Shown: positions 1-8,086 of the stretch, piece after piece
How the letters are laid out: every line of letters begins with the position of its first letter
How positions within the stretch are numbered: position 1 is the first letter of the stretch
NCBI GenBank assembly: GCA_902602185.1
Contig: CACKPV010000006.1
Location: 1-43,343, forward strand
Reading direction: 5' to 3'
Source: an uncultured SAR86 cluster bacterium
GTDB taxonomy: Bacteria; Pseudomonadota; Gammaproteobacteria; Magnimaribacterales; D2472
DNA: 43,343 nucleotides
Program-made: the position numbers and the translations under genes
The notes under the pieces: model-generated
What the model saw: only the letters and a program-made list of their open reading frames with translations
The model's database searches: none
What the model was told of the DNA's origin: nothing

Positions 1-1006
1 GGTTTGCACTTAATTCAATTTCTTTATTCAAAATTCTTTTTGCCTCATAGTGCGACTGAAATGGCTGGAAAAGAGATTTAATAGAAGATGTTATTCTGTC
101 AGCAGCAAGATCATATGAGTTCTCTTGATTTGAGAAAGTTAGAGGTTCACCAATATTTAAACAAATTTTTCCTTTCTTACCAGAAATTCCCCTTGATATG
201 CTCTCTAGGTCCTCATTTTTAGATTTTTTATAAAATCCATATTTATCAATTGAAATAAGTTCTTGTGCTTTGTAAATATCATTTGGGTCATACTCGTATG
301 TGATGGCAGTGGGAATAATCCTTAAAGAATTCAGATATTCATTAAGGGGATAATCTTTTCTCATATGTAAATGCAACATTTTAAGAATTGCAGGATCAGT
401 TAAGTCTATTCCGTCTTTAGCTCTTCCCTGTCTTTGAGCAATCCATACTGATTCGTTCTTAATACTAATTGTTTGATGAATAAATTCGGACACTAATTTA
501 AGTGACTTATAGATTTCTTTTTTAGTTTGTCCTGATCGTGGGATGAGAAAGCTTTTATTCAGCCGCATTAAATCGGCAACCCACTTTTTATCAAACAAGT
601 TGCTGCCTACAGCAATGTTAACCGTAGGTAATGAGTTTTGATGCAATGCTAAATTTAATAATGCAGGATCCAAAGTTATATCTCTGTGGTTAGATATAAA
701 TAAATATGATTTATCTGGTTTTAGATTAGTAAAACCATTACAACTAAACCCATCAGAGGTTTTACTAATTATATCGAGTAAGATTTTCTCAAAAAGGTTC
801 TGATAATCTTGAACTGTAATTATTTTTTTAAATCTTTTTTTAAGAAAATACGGGAGGAGAAATTTTAAAAATTGATTAATAAAATTATTTTTGTGACCTC
901 GTGAATATAAAAAAACTTCTAGAAATTCTGATGAGTGAATTAATCCCTGAAGAATATTTTGAACTTCATTGTCATTGTAGGGTCTTATTTTGCTGAACTT
1001 ATCCAA
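1..1006 (-). CDS. Lysophospholipid acyltransferase (LPLAT/PlsC-like) protein, 3'-truncated
   Basis: The reverse strand stays open for 335 codons to the window edge, so the C-terminus is missing. About 90 residues from the N-terminus is SNHRDITLDPALLN, the block-I histidine/aspartate motif of a glycerolphosphate-type acyltransferase group; these transfer fatty acyl chains onto lysophospholipids at the inner membrane. The frame has no ATG near its beginning. The TTG at 1004-1006 opens LDKFSKIRPYNDNEV, the usual N-terminus of this group (M..F..IRPYNDDEV), so TTG is taken as the start; a stop lies ten codons further up. A divergent glycerophosphodiesterase begins 34 bp away, so the two may share a lipid-remodelling role, but this is inference. 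Family assignment is good; the acyl acceptor is unknown. Confidence 0.8.
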   Translation of the reverse strand, partial: MDKFSKIRPYNDNEVQNILQGLIHSSEFLEVFLYSRGHKNNFINQFLKFLLPYFLKKRFKKIITVQDYQNLFEKILLDIISKTSDGFSCNGFTNLKPDKSYLFISNHRDITLDPALLNLALHQNSLPTVNIAVGSNLFDKKWVADLMRLNKSFLIPRSGQTKKEIYKSLKLVSEFIHQTISIKNESVWIAQRQGRAKDGIDLTDPAILKMLHLHMRKDYPLNEYLNSLRIIPTAITYEYDPNDIYKAQELISIDKYGFYKKSKNEDLESISRGISGKKGKICLNIGEPLTFSNQENSYDLAADRITSSIKSLFQPFQSHYEAKRILNKEIELSAN

Positions 1007-1010
1007 GTTG

Positions 1011-1016
1011 TATAAT
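1011..1016 (+). promoter_or_regulatory. Candidate -10 element for the GDPD gene
   Basis: A perfect TATAAT sits 24 bases upstream of the GDPD ATG. The best -35-like sequence, TTGCTG at 990-995, is only 15 bases away, so the promoter is weak by consensus. In AT-rich DNA chance matches are common. Confidence 0.3.
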
Positions 1017-1040
1017 AGTTGAGAATATTTTACCTAATAT

Positions 1041-1784
1041 ATGCATAATTATCTCAACTACAAAGGTCTTGCAATCATTCCTCATAGAGGTGGAGCTACT
1101 GAGGCACCAGAAAATACATTGGCGTCTTTTGAATACTCAGTAAATCTTGGAGCAGAGATTATAGAAACTGATGTTCAAGTTTCAGCTGATGGGATTCCTT
1201 ATATTTTTCATGATAATAACTTGTTAAGAATAACTGGAGTTAATAAAACATTCAGTCAATGTAATTCAAAAGAGATTGATCAAATTAAAATTTTTAAAAA
1301 TCATCACATACCCAAACTTGAGGAAGTTCTCCATAAGTTTCCTAATACAAAGTTTCAAATAGATTTAAAAACAGATGATGTTGTAGAGCCGGCATTAAAG
1401 ATATTAAATAAGTTTAATACTCAGAAAGAAAATATTTGCCTTGCCAGTTTCTCGAGTAGTAGATTAAATCGGGCAAGGAAATTAATCGATGGTGTAATTT
1501 TTTCGATGGGACCAAATGAAATCGTTAAAATGAAACTCAAAAATATTGGATTTAAGATAAATCATATTCAAGGTGACTTTATGCAAGTTCCTATCTATAG
1601 GTATGGATTAAAAATTGTTACAAAAAGTTTTGTATCATTTGTGCAGGAACAAAACGTTAAAATTGCCGTTTGGACAATTAACAAAGAGTCAGAAATGAAA
1701 TACTTAATTGAATTAGGTGTTGACGGAATTATTACTGATGTTCCAAATAAACTCAAAAATTTAATCAATTTACATAAAATTTAA
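1041..1784 (+). CDS. Glycerophosphodiester phosphodiesterase (GDPD)
   Basis: This 247-residue protein hydrolyses deacylated phospholipids (glycerophosphodiesters) to glycerol-3-phosphate and an alcohol. The catalytic set of the GDPD TIM barrel is visible: HRGG with His15 and Arg16, PENT at 23-26, the metal ligands Glu42 and Asp44 in ETDVQ, and His57-Asp58 in FHD. The C-terminal VWTIN..(x)..LGVDGIITDVP is also typical. No signal peptide is seen, so it is probably cytoplasmic and acts on imported or recycled glycerophosphodiesters. No clear Shine-Dalgarno precedes the ATG. Its 3' end overlaps a convergent small ORF by 20 bp. It is the first of several phosphorus-related genes in the window. Confidence 0.93.
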   Translation: MHNYLNYKGLAIIPHRGGATEAPENTLASFEYSVNLGAEIIETDVQVSADGIPYIFHDNNLLRITGVNKTFSQCNSKEIDQIKIFKNHHIPKLEEVLHKFPNTKFQIDLKTDDVVEPALKILNKFNTQKENICLASFSSSRLNRARKLIDGVIFSMGPNEIVKMKLKNIGFKINHIQGDFMQVPIYRYGLKIVTKSFVSFVQEQNVKIAVWTINKESEMKYLIELGVDGIITDVPNKLKNLINLHKI

Positions 1785-1953
1785 CAATCAATTTTCTAGC
1801 TAAATAGTACATCGGGATTATCACTAACGAGCATATCAGGATCTCAATCCAAAAATTATAATTAATTATTGATCTAATAAACCTTGCAATCACTAGACTG
1901 AAAATTCCCATAATTGAATAAAAAATTATGGAATTGAGACTAAATAATTTCAT
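1765..1953 (-). CDS. Small two-helix membrane protein, unknown function
   Basis: This encodes 62 residues with two hydrophobic stretches (about 9-27 and 35-52) and a basic C-terminus (ARKLIVKFYVN). Its ATG overlaps the last 14 bases of the upstream MFS transporter gene, which suggests translational coupling at the end of the phytase/receptor gene string. It also overlaps the convergent GDPD end by 20 bp. I do not recognise a family. It could be a transporter accessory protein or a chance ORF; the overlap and the membrane character favour a real gene. Confidence 0.5.
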   Translation of the reverse strand: MKLFSLNSIIFYSIMGIFSLVIARFIRSIINYNFWIEILICSLVIIPMYYLARKLIVKFYVN

Positions 1954-3241
1954 TTGTATTTTGGAAATTACTTGGATTTACTTTTACAAAATATAAGATA
2001 GCTGCACCAAGAAAAAATAAAATTATAACAGGTAATAATGCAATCCTTATACTTTCAAATATAGCGATGAACAGACCCACCAAAGCTGGACCCATCACTG
2101 CACCAGCTCTTCCAAAAGTATTATACAAACCAAAAAATTCACCGGATTGGTGAGGAGGAATAAGTTTAGAAAATAAACTTCTTGATGCAGCTTGAATACC
2201 TCCTTGAACCGAACCAATTAATGCTGCCAAAATAAAAAACTCAGTCGAAGTACTCAAAAACATTGAAAAAATTACACCACAAAAATAAATAAAAATTGTT
2301 GAATAAATTACAAACTTATCTGAGAACTTATTTCCTATATAAGACCAAAATAGTGTTGCAGGAAATCCAACAAACTGAACAACTATCAATGCTGTTATTA
2401 TAGAGGATTGTTCAATTCCGATATTATCACCAAAAATTGCCGCAAGAGACATTACGGTATGCACTCCATCAATATAGAAGAAAAAGGCAATTAAAAAAAT
2501 TAAAGCATTTCTGTTAGATGCATTTTGTGCAATTTTCGAAAAACTTTTTAGAGTTTCATAAACCGAAAAAAGTGCATCTTTAAGATTGCCTTGGGCTTGA
2601 ATTGGACGATTATCATAATTTAATACTAACGGTATCAAAAAGATCGTCCACCACACTGCAACAGTTACAAAAGCCCATTTTGTTGCATCTACAGCATCAT
2701 TTAGTCCAAATAAACTTGGTTCTAAGACCATGAATGCATTCACAGCAAACAGGAAACCCCCTCCAAGATATCCAAAAGCATAACCATAACTGGATACTTT
2801 AGTTAATTGATCATGACGAGCTATTTGAAGAAGCATTTTATCGTAAAGTACGATACCGGAGGATGCAGAAAAAAGAGCAATGCCATAAAGTATCAATGGG
2901 GTAAGATATTCACCTTGATCAATAAAGAAAAAAGAGCCAACTAGACAGGCACCAAGTAATGTAAAAAAAATAAATAATTGTTTCGTTAGATTCATAAAAT
3001 CTGAAACAGCTCCAATAATAGGAGCGCACAATAAAATAAATAAATTAGTAATAGTTAGGCAAATGGTTAAATATTGTGTTGAGATTAGATCTTCTAATCC
3101 ATCTGACCAATAACTGGCAAAAAAGAGAGGGAAAAAAGCTGCTAAAACTGTGGTAAAAAAAGCTGAATTCCCCAGGTCATATAATATCCATGACTTCACT
3201 TCAATGTTAAACTTATCTTTTTTATTGGTTGTAGAAATCAT
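1940..3241 (-). CDS. MFS transporter, UMF1/Atg22-like family
   Basis: This 433-residue protein has about 12 hydrophobic segments. Its N-terminus, WILYDLGNSAFFTTVLAAFFP, matches the hallmark W-x-L-Y-D-x-x-N-S-x-(F/Y) opening of the UMF1 branch of the major facilitator superfamily (relatives of yeast Atg22). The pattern RSLFSKLIPPHQSGEFFGLYNTFGRAG (written here in two parts, RSLFSKLIPP and GEFFGLYNTFGRAG) is the conserved second-half loop of the same branch. Members sit in the inner membrane, and the bacterial substrate is generally unknown. It lies 92 bp downstream of the HIT gene and overlaps the small membrane protein that follows. Export of a small solute is the safest statement. Confidence 0.85.
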   Translation of the reverse strand: MISTTNKKDKFNIEVKSWILYDLGNSAFFTTVLAAFFPLFFASYWSDGLEDLISTQYLTICLTITNLFILLCAPIIGAVSDFMNLTKQLFIFFTLLGACLVGSFFFIDQGEYLTPLILYGIALFSASSGIVLYDKMLLQIARHDQLTKVSSYGYAFGYLGGGFLFAVNAFMVLEPSLFGLNDAVDATKWAFVTVAVWWTIFLIPLVLNYDNRPIQAQGNLKDALFSVYETLKSFSKIAQNASNRNALIFLIAFFFYIDGVHTVMSLAAIFGDNIGIEQSSIITALIVVQFVGFPATLFWSYIGNKFSDKFVIYSTIFIYFCGVIFSMFLSTSTEFFILAALIGSVQGGIQAASRSLFSKLIPPHQSGEFFGLYNTFGRAGAVMGPALVGLFIAIFESIRIALLPVIILFFLGAAILYFVKVNPSNFQNTNEII

Positions 3242-3337
3242 ATGGATGACGAAAAGACTATCAGATATGCTGCATTATTTTTTGTGGGAATTGCTTTACT
3301 TGTTATTTTGCTTGGCATCGGTGCATACCTTTACTAG
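3242..3337 (+). CDS. Candidate 31-residue single-helix membrane microprotein
   Basis: A 31-codon frame opens at ATG 3242 with a charged N-terminus (MDDEKTIRYA), followed by a strongly hydrophobic helix (ALLVILLGIGAYLY). It fills exactly the 92-bp gap between two minus-strand genes. Its ATG abuts the MFS start codon at 3241, and its TAG overlaps the HIT stop codon in the shared CTAG at 3334-3337. No good Shine-Dalgarno is seen, and any promoter would have to lie within the MFS gene on the other strand. The protein-like sequence argues for a gene; position and missing signals argue against. Confidence 0.4.
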   Translation: MDDEKTIRYAALFFVGIALLVILLGIGAYLY

Positions 3338-3672
3338 CCTGGTGGCCAACTAAAAGGTCTCCCAGACAATAAGTGCAAATGTAAATGAAAAACTGATTGC
3401 CCTGCTTTTGCACCGTTATTTATCACTAATCTAAAATTATCTTCAATGCTTAATTTTTTAGCAATCTTATTTGCTGTGAATAATAAAATACCTAAAAGTT
3501 TTTGATCTTCTTCGGCAGCATCAGATAACATTGGAATCTCTTTTTTAGGGATTATCAAAATGTGGATAGGTGCCTGAGGAGCAATATCTTTAAAGGCAAG
3601 ACAATTATCATCTTCGTGAACAATATCAGCTAAGATTTCTCCATCTATAATCTTTTTAAATAAAGTAGACAT
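3334..3672 (-). CDS. HIT family nucleotide hydrolase (HinT-like)
   Basis: This 112-residue protein is the usual length for bacterial HinT. It has the N-terminal IFKKIIDGEI-type opening, the central PIHILIIPKK strand, and the histidine triad FHLHLHLLSGRP near the C-terminus, ending in the W-P-P-G tail common in the family. HinT enzymes hydrolyse purine nucleoside phosphoramidates and aminoacyl-adenylates in the cytoplasm. Its start overlaps the preceding small gene's stop by one base (TAATG), so it is translationally coupled within the receptor/phytase string. Confidence 0.95.
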   Translation of the reverse strand: MSTLFKKIIDGEILADIVHEDDNCLAFKDIAPQAPIHILIIPKKEIPMLSDAAEEDQKLLGILLFTANKIAKKLSIEDNFRLVINNGAKAGQSVFHLHLHLLSGRPFSWPPG

Positions 3673-3863
3673 TAAAAAAATATTCTTGGAATTAATCGGA
3701 TCGCAATAAATAAAATTCCAGCTGTCATTAATAACCCAAGAAAGATCACTAAAAAATCCCTGAGATACTCTGATAAAGTCCCCGACCTCTTAGCTTTTAC
3801 TAATTGAAACAAAAAAATACCGATAGCAGCAATTGCACAAACTAGGATAAATAGAGATAACAT
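3672..3863 (-). CDS. Small two-helix membrane protein, unknown function
   Basis: This encodes 63 residues with hydrophobic segments at about 2-20 and 37-58, separated by a charged loop (KAKRSGTLSEYLRD). The ATG follows the DedA stop directly (TAAATG), and its own stop overlaps the HIT start (TAATG). This tight packing makes it a likely real gene. I do not recognise the family. Between a DedA protein and a HIT protein, a membrane-associated helper role is possible but unproven. Confidence 0.6.
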   Translation of the reverse strand: MLSLFILVCAIAAIGIFLFQLVKAKRSGTLSEYLRDFLVIFLGLLMTAGILFIAIRLIPRIFF

Positions 3864-4367
3864 TTATAAAATAGAAGATAATCCAGTAGTTAATATTATA
3901 AGGCCAACTCCCCAAGTAAGCACAGCTAAAACAGCAGCCTTATAAAAGTTCAGGAACTTCATTTCACTGATGCCCAATAAAAATGGTACAACCGGTCTAA
4001 TTGCAGGTACCCACCTCCCAATAACTACTGTATAAGGTCCAAATCTCTTTATAAATCTATTTGCTTTTTCAATAATATGCTGTCGTTTTTTTATAAATGT
4101 CATATTTAAAAAAATGTCACCAGATTTTTTTCCAATGTAAAAACTTGTCGTATCACCAATATGTGCACCAATTACTGCAATTGGGACAATACTATTTAAA
4201 TTCAATATTCCATTGTTATAAAGAAAAACACAAATTGAAAATAAGATAGCGCTACTTAGAATGCTTCCCACTACAACAAGAGATTCACAAAAAGCAAATA
4301 TAAAAATTAAAACTAAGGCGTATTCTGAATTTGCAGAAATAAATTGAAGAATTGCATCAAGGGACAT
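3864..4367 (-). CDS. DedA/VTT family membrane protein
   Basis: This 167-residue inner-membrane protein has the DedA core: an acidic residue in the first segment (FAFCESLVVVGSILS), the G-x-x-x-G-D motif (GAHIGDTTSFYIGKKSG), and the basic re-entrant motif FGPYTVVIGRWVPAIRPVVPF with essential-type arginines. DedA/VTT proteins act as lipid flippases/scramblases, including undecaprenyl-phosphate and phosphatidylethanolamine recycling, and support proton-motive-force homeostasis. It is on the short side for the family (about 200). It overlaps the end of the phytase gene by 11 bp. Confidence 0.9.
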   Translation of the reverse strand: MSLDAILQFISANSEYALVLIFIFAFCESLVVVGSILSSAILFSICVFLYNNGILNLNSIVPIAVIGAHIGDTTSFYIGKKSGDIFLNMTFIKKRQHIIEKANRFIKRFGPYTVVIGRWVPAIRPVVPFLLGISEMKFLNFYKAAVLAVLTWGVGLIILTTGLSSIL

Positions 4368-5457
4368 CTACTGCTTCCAAGATATCTTGAAATGAAACAA
4401 ATTTGAAATTTTGTTTTTTAGACCATAATCCATCTTTATTATATCCATCTTGTGCAATCATTATGCCCTCTGGGTACTCATCACTCAGCTTGAAGTTGAT
4501 TGTTTCTATGCCATCTGTATCAGTAACATTGTCTATACTCTTTGAAGAGCCTATTCTAAAGCTGGTTATATAATCATAAGGGTAATTTCTATCATATAGA
4601 TTGAACTTACTATCTCCTTGAGAGGATAAAATTAAATAACCTGAATTGTTTGGTGTCTTATACAAAGAAACACCCTCTGGATCACCACCAATTTGACCAT
4701 CTCTAGAATCAACAATATAGGGCTCAGAAAAATCAAAACTATCATCGAGTCTATATGCTTTTAAAACTCCTCTTACTTCTTCTTCTGATATAAAAAGAGT
4801 TCTATTTTGGTCATCGTAGACACACCCTTCTGATTCTCCACCATTATTGAAAGTTGTTATAAGATTTAGACCGTCTTCAGTTAGATTCCATACTTCAACT
4901 CGTGGACCAGTATCTTCTGTTAAAAAAGCAACTAATCCATACTTTGGATCTATTCCAGCACATATACCATATACGATAATATCTGATTTGCCTCTAAATG
5001 ATGGTTTTGATGGAACTTCCCATGAGTTATTTTCAAGTTTTTCTCTTGTTTCATTATCTTCAAATACCCATAAATCGACCGATCCTAACGTTCTATTAGA
5101 TGCAAAAAGGAAAGTGAAATCCGAGACATTCTCATCATCTCCAACATTGATAGTTCTTGTATCAATGTTATTAATGTTACCAAGATTTGTATAGCTCAGT
5201 TCTTGCCCTTGAAGGTTGTAACTATAAATTCCACTTTTTTTATCAGTACCAAAGATGATTGAATTTGAGGGATTTCTCTTATTTACCCATATTGCAGGAT
5301 CATCTGCAGCATCACCCTTAGTTACAACTGGTGGTGTCTCATAAATTGCCTCAACCTCAACAATTTCTGAATTGATTGAAACAGATAAGAAAAAGGCAAG
5401 TATAAAACTTGCCTTTTTAAGATAAAAATAATTTTTAATACTTGTAAGTGAAACCAA
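4357..5457 (-). CDS. Beta-propeller phytase (3-phytase), exported
   Basis: This hydrolyses phytate (inositol hexakisphosphate) to lower inositol phosphates and phosphate in a Ca2+-dependent reaction. The two signatures of beta-propeller phytases are present: DAADDPAIW near the mature N-terminus and NNIDTR about 55 residues later. The acidic GGESEGCVYDD and GGDPEGVSLY blades add likely calcium and phosphate ligands. A hydrophobic signal peptide (FILAFFLSVSINS) precedes the mature part. An in-frame ATG at 5535 would overlap the receptor gene by 101 bp and put some 40 residues before the signal. I prefer the TTG at 5455-5457 (23-bp overlap); an ATT at about 5436 is also possible. It directly follows a TonB-dependent receptor, a known pairing for this enzyme class. 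Confidence 0.9.
   Translation of the reverse strand: MVSLTSIKNYFYLKKASFILAFFLSVSINSEIVEVEAIYETPPVVTKGDAADDPAIWVNKRNPSNSIIFGTDKKSGIYSYNLQGQELSYTNLGNINNIDTRTINVGDDENVSDFTFLFASNRTLGSVDLWVFEDNETREKLENNSWEVPSKPSFRGKSDIIVYGICAGIDPKYGLVAFLTEDTGPRVEVWNLTEDGLNLITTFNNGGESEGCVYDDQNRTLFISEEEVRGVLKAYRLDDSFDFSEPYIVDSRDGQIGGDPEGVSLYKTPNNSGYLILSSQGDSKFNLYDRNYPYDYITSFRIGSSKSIDNVTDTDGIETINFKLSDEYPEGIMIAQDGYNKDGLWSKKQNFKFVSFQDILEAVDVP
5390..5418 (-). terminator. Hairpin terminator-like element inside the phytase signal-peptide coding region
   Basis: A perfect 11-bp inverted repeat, AAAAAGGCAAG (5390-5400) and CTTGCCTTTTT (5408-5418), has a 7-base loop and an A-tract/U-tract on both sides. On the minus strand it lies 17 bases after the receptor stop codon, where an intrinsic terminator would be expected. 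It also lies inside the phytase reading frame (codons for KKASFILAFF). It could attenuate read-through from receptor to phytase. Confidence 0.6.
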
Positions 5458-7957
5458 CTGTTGCACTTCTACCGTATTCATCATATTGAGAAAGTCTTGA
5501 TGGGTTACCCCAGTAATAGTATTCAGGTTCATCATTTATATTTATAAGATCAAATTTAAGGGTTAGATTATCATTCAAATAGTACTTTGCTGTAAAGTCT
5601 AATTGTGAATGATCATCAGTAAATCTAATATTATCATAATTTAAATCTTCAACGGTTGTCTCAATATCATCATCAGCTAAATAGTCCAGATAGTCACTTC
5701 TTCGGGCTATTGAAAGTCTCATATCTATATTTCCTTTATCGTAACCAATTGAAATATTGCTCGTTCTATCAGCTAATTTTCTAAAAGGAACTGTAAACAC
5801 ACCATTATCGCTTGGGATGTCACTCGAAGCATCTATATCAGTTATATTTACAGATATGAAAAGACCATCAAAAGGATCTGGAAGAGAGTCAAACTCTCTG
5901 AAAAGGTTAAACTCCATTCCATCAACAGTTGAAGATTCGCTGTTAACATAAGTTAGAAGTTCACTAAAGTTATAACCTGCAACAACACCTTGTGTTAATT
6001 GGGGATAAATTGCATTGTCTATATTTTTCTTAAATAGTCCGAATGAAACGGCACCATTATCGCTATACCTTTCGATAGTTAAATCAAAATTATCAGCCTC
6101 ATAAGGATCGAGATCAGGATTACCCATTTCACCTTCATAAGTTCCGTCAGCTTCAAGTTCGATATCAGCTACAGGAGCAGATTCACCAAAACCTGGTCTT
6201 GAAAGAGCTCTAAAAAAAGCACCTCTAACAATGGTGTTGTCATTAAGGAAGTATTTAACATTTATGCTTGGTGAAACAAATGTGTAATCATTGCTTCCTG
6301 AAATAATATCGTCTGGATCCCCATCATTGTAACCAATTGTGCTAAAGCTAGTATCTTCGACTCTAATACCCGCAATTACAATTGCATTATCAAATTCAAA
6401 TGTACCCATTCCATAAAATGCAAAAATATCTTCCTCAGATACATAATCGTCCCCAAAATCGCTAGTCCCATAAGGTCCAAACGTTCCCTGTAATGCATAG
6501 ATTGTTGCTGGATCAGCCATTGGTCCAAATCTAGTTGGCCAAGGCCAATTCAATGGAGTCAAATTAGGATTATAATCAGCTTGAGTTGTATCAGGTTCCC
6601 ATCCATAACCCTCAACATTTTTCTCTTTCTCTCTTGTACTGTATTTGAGACCCCATTTTACTGTTGTTGGAGTATTCATTACTTCAAAACCATCTTTAGT
6701 AAAATCTACTTTTATTGAAGATTCAGTATCTTGTATAACGGAATCCTCTTCTTCAATTTCATCAACGCCTAGTTCAGAAGGATCATAAATAGCTTGTGCG
6801 CCTTCAGTTAAAACCATGTAAGGTCTCTTTGGGTCACTATAGTCAAAATATCCACATGGGCCCCCACAATCATCAGCATCAAAGGTGCTGCTTCTAAACT
6901 TAGCATCGACATTATCTGTATCATCTTCTTCAGCAAATGAACTAGTAAAAGCAAACTCTGTGTCCCAACCATTGGTTATAGTATTTCCGCCAAGAATAAA
7001 AGTTCTTATTGTTCGTACTTCTTCTCTTACCCTTACTTCAGCATCTCTTCTTATTTCAGTAATTGTACTTCCTGTAGCTGTGACATCAGTTTGATCATCT
7101 CTCATTCTGTATTCATCTTTGTACCTTAACTCATCGTCCACGTACTCATTCCAAAGTATATTTGCGAATAATGAAGTCTCGTCGTTTAATCGATAATCAA
7201 TATCATATGTAAGGCCTAATCTCTCTCGTGTTAAATCATAATATCTACTTTCAAAATCGTCAGCTATTGCATAGTTACCATTATCAAATAGATCCCAAGC
7301 AGGGAAACCTGTCTCGTTGTTGAAAGTTTCAATTTGTTTTTCTGAAGAAGTAAAACCAATAATATGTCCAACATTTTCAGAGATCATATCTCCATATGTC
7401 ACAGAAAATTTAGGGTTATTACTATGTGAGATATGTTCATTCCAAAGTGTGTTAGCTTTTACTTTAAAATAAACTCCATCCAAATCCAGGGCACTTTTAG
7501 TATTAAATTCAACTCTACCACCAATAGAATCTGCATCTTGATCTGGTGTCAAAGACTTATAAACTTCAATTGAGTCTAGAAGTTCTGTTGGAAGACCATC
7601 AAGCATTACCTTCCTTCCTCCTTCAGGAGCTGGAACTAGTGCTCCATTAACAGCGATTGTATTTAAATCTCCAGATAAACCTCTGATAGTTACATACCTG
7701 CCTTCACCTTGATCGTTTTCAACCGAAATACCTGAAATCCTTCTTAATGCTTCTGCAGCCGTAGTATCAGGAAATTCACCCAATGCATCAGAATCAACAA
7801 CAGATACAATCTGATTAGATTCCCTCTGCTTTTCAATAGCTGAGATAATACTGGCTTTTGTACCAACAACAACAACCTCCTCTACATCGGTGCTTTCTTC
7901 TTGCGCAATAATTGAAATAACACACAAAGGAAGGATAAAAATTGATAAATTTTTCAT
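5435..7957 (-). CDS. TonB-dependent outer-membrane receptor paired with phytase
   Basis: This 840-residue protein has a signal peptide (MKNLSIFILPLCVISIIAQ), a TonB-box-like VEEVVVVG at about 25-32, a plug domain (TTAAEALRRISGISV, YVTIRGLSGDLN, IGGRVEFNTKSAL) and a long beta-barrel ending in the aromatic terminus GFTYKY. The plug resembles the large Xanthomonas/Caulobacter-type receptor group. Such receptors import large or scarce ligands through the outer membrane using TonB energy. The adjacent phytase suggests phytate or partly dephosphorylated inositol phosphates as ligand (inference from synteny). An AGAGGA Shine-Dalgarno lies 9 bases before the ATG. A divergent TetR gene and a palindrome upstream suggest repression. 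Confidence 0.93.
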   Translation of the reverse strand: MKNLSIFILPLCVISIIAQEESTDVEEVVVVGTKASIISAIEKQRESNQIVSVVDSDALGEFPDTTAAEALRRISGISVENDQGEGRYVTIRGLSGDLNTIAVNGALVPAPEGGRKVMLDGLPTELLDSIEVYKSLTPDQDADSIGGRVEFNTKSALDLDGVYFKVKANTLWNEHISHSNNPKFSVTYGDMISENVGHIIGFTSSEKQIETFNNETGFPAWDLFDNGNYAIADDFESRYYDLTRERLGLTYDIDYRLNDETSLFANILWNEYVDDELRYKDEYRMRDDQTDVTATGSTITEIRRDAEVRVREEVRTIRTFILGGNTITNGWDTEFAFTSSFAEEDDTDNVDAKFRSSTFDADDCGGPCGYFDYSDPKRPYMVLTEGAQAIYDPSELGVDEIEEEDSVIQDTESSIKVDFTKDGFEVMNTPTTVKWGLKYSTREKEKNVEGYGWEPDTTQADYNPNLTPLNWPWPTRFGPMADPATIYALQGTFGPYGTSDFGDDYVSEEDIFAFYGMGTFEFDNAIVIAGIRVEDTSFSTIGYNDGDPDDIISGSNDYTFVSPSINVKYFLNDNTIVRGAFFRALSRPGFGESAPVADIELEADGTYEGEMGNPDLDPYEADNFDLTIERYSDNGAVSFGLFKKNIDNAIYPQLTQGVVAGYNFSELLTYVNSESSTVDGMEFNLFREFDSLPDPFDGLFISVNITDIDASSDIPSDNGVFTVPFRKLADRTSNISIGYDKGNIDMRLSIARRSDYLDYLADDDIETTVEDLNYDNIRFTDDHSQLDFTAKYYLNDNLTLKFDLININDEPEYYYWGNPSRLSQYDEYGRSATVGFTYKY

Positions 7958-8000
7958 TAAATCGGTCCTCTAAATTAGAATAGTTGTATACTAAATTTGT

Positions 8001-8022
8001 TTTGTGACAACACAGTTACAAA
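8001..8022. promoter_or_regulatory. Candidate TetR-family operator
   Basis: TTTGTGAC, six bases, then GTTACAAA: the 8-bp arms are complementary at 7 of 8 positions. It lies in the 129-bp spacer between the divergent receptor and TetR genes, 44 bp from the receptor ATG. A -35-like TTGTCA for the receptor (complement of 8005-8010) falls inside it, so binding would block transcription. Confidence 0.5.
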
Positions 8023-8086
8023 TATTTAACTTTATTCAAAACAATTTTTTTGCAATAATCTAACTATTCAGACAAATGTCCAAATA

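Noticed and set aside
5458-5535. Upstream in-frame ATG (5535) as phytase start
   Set aside because: It would overlap the receptor gene by 101 bp and put about 40 residues before the signal peptide.
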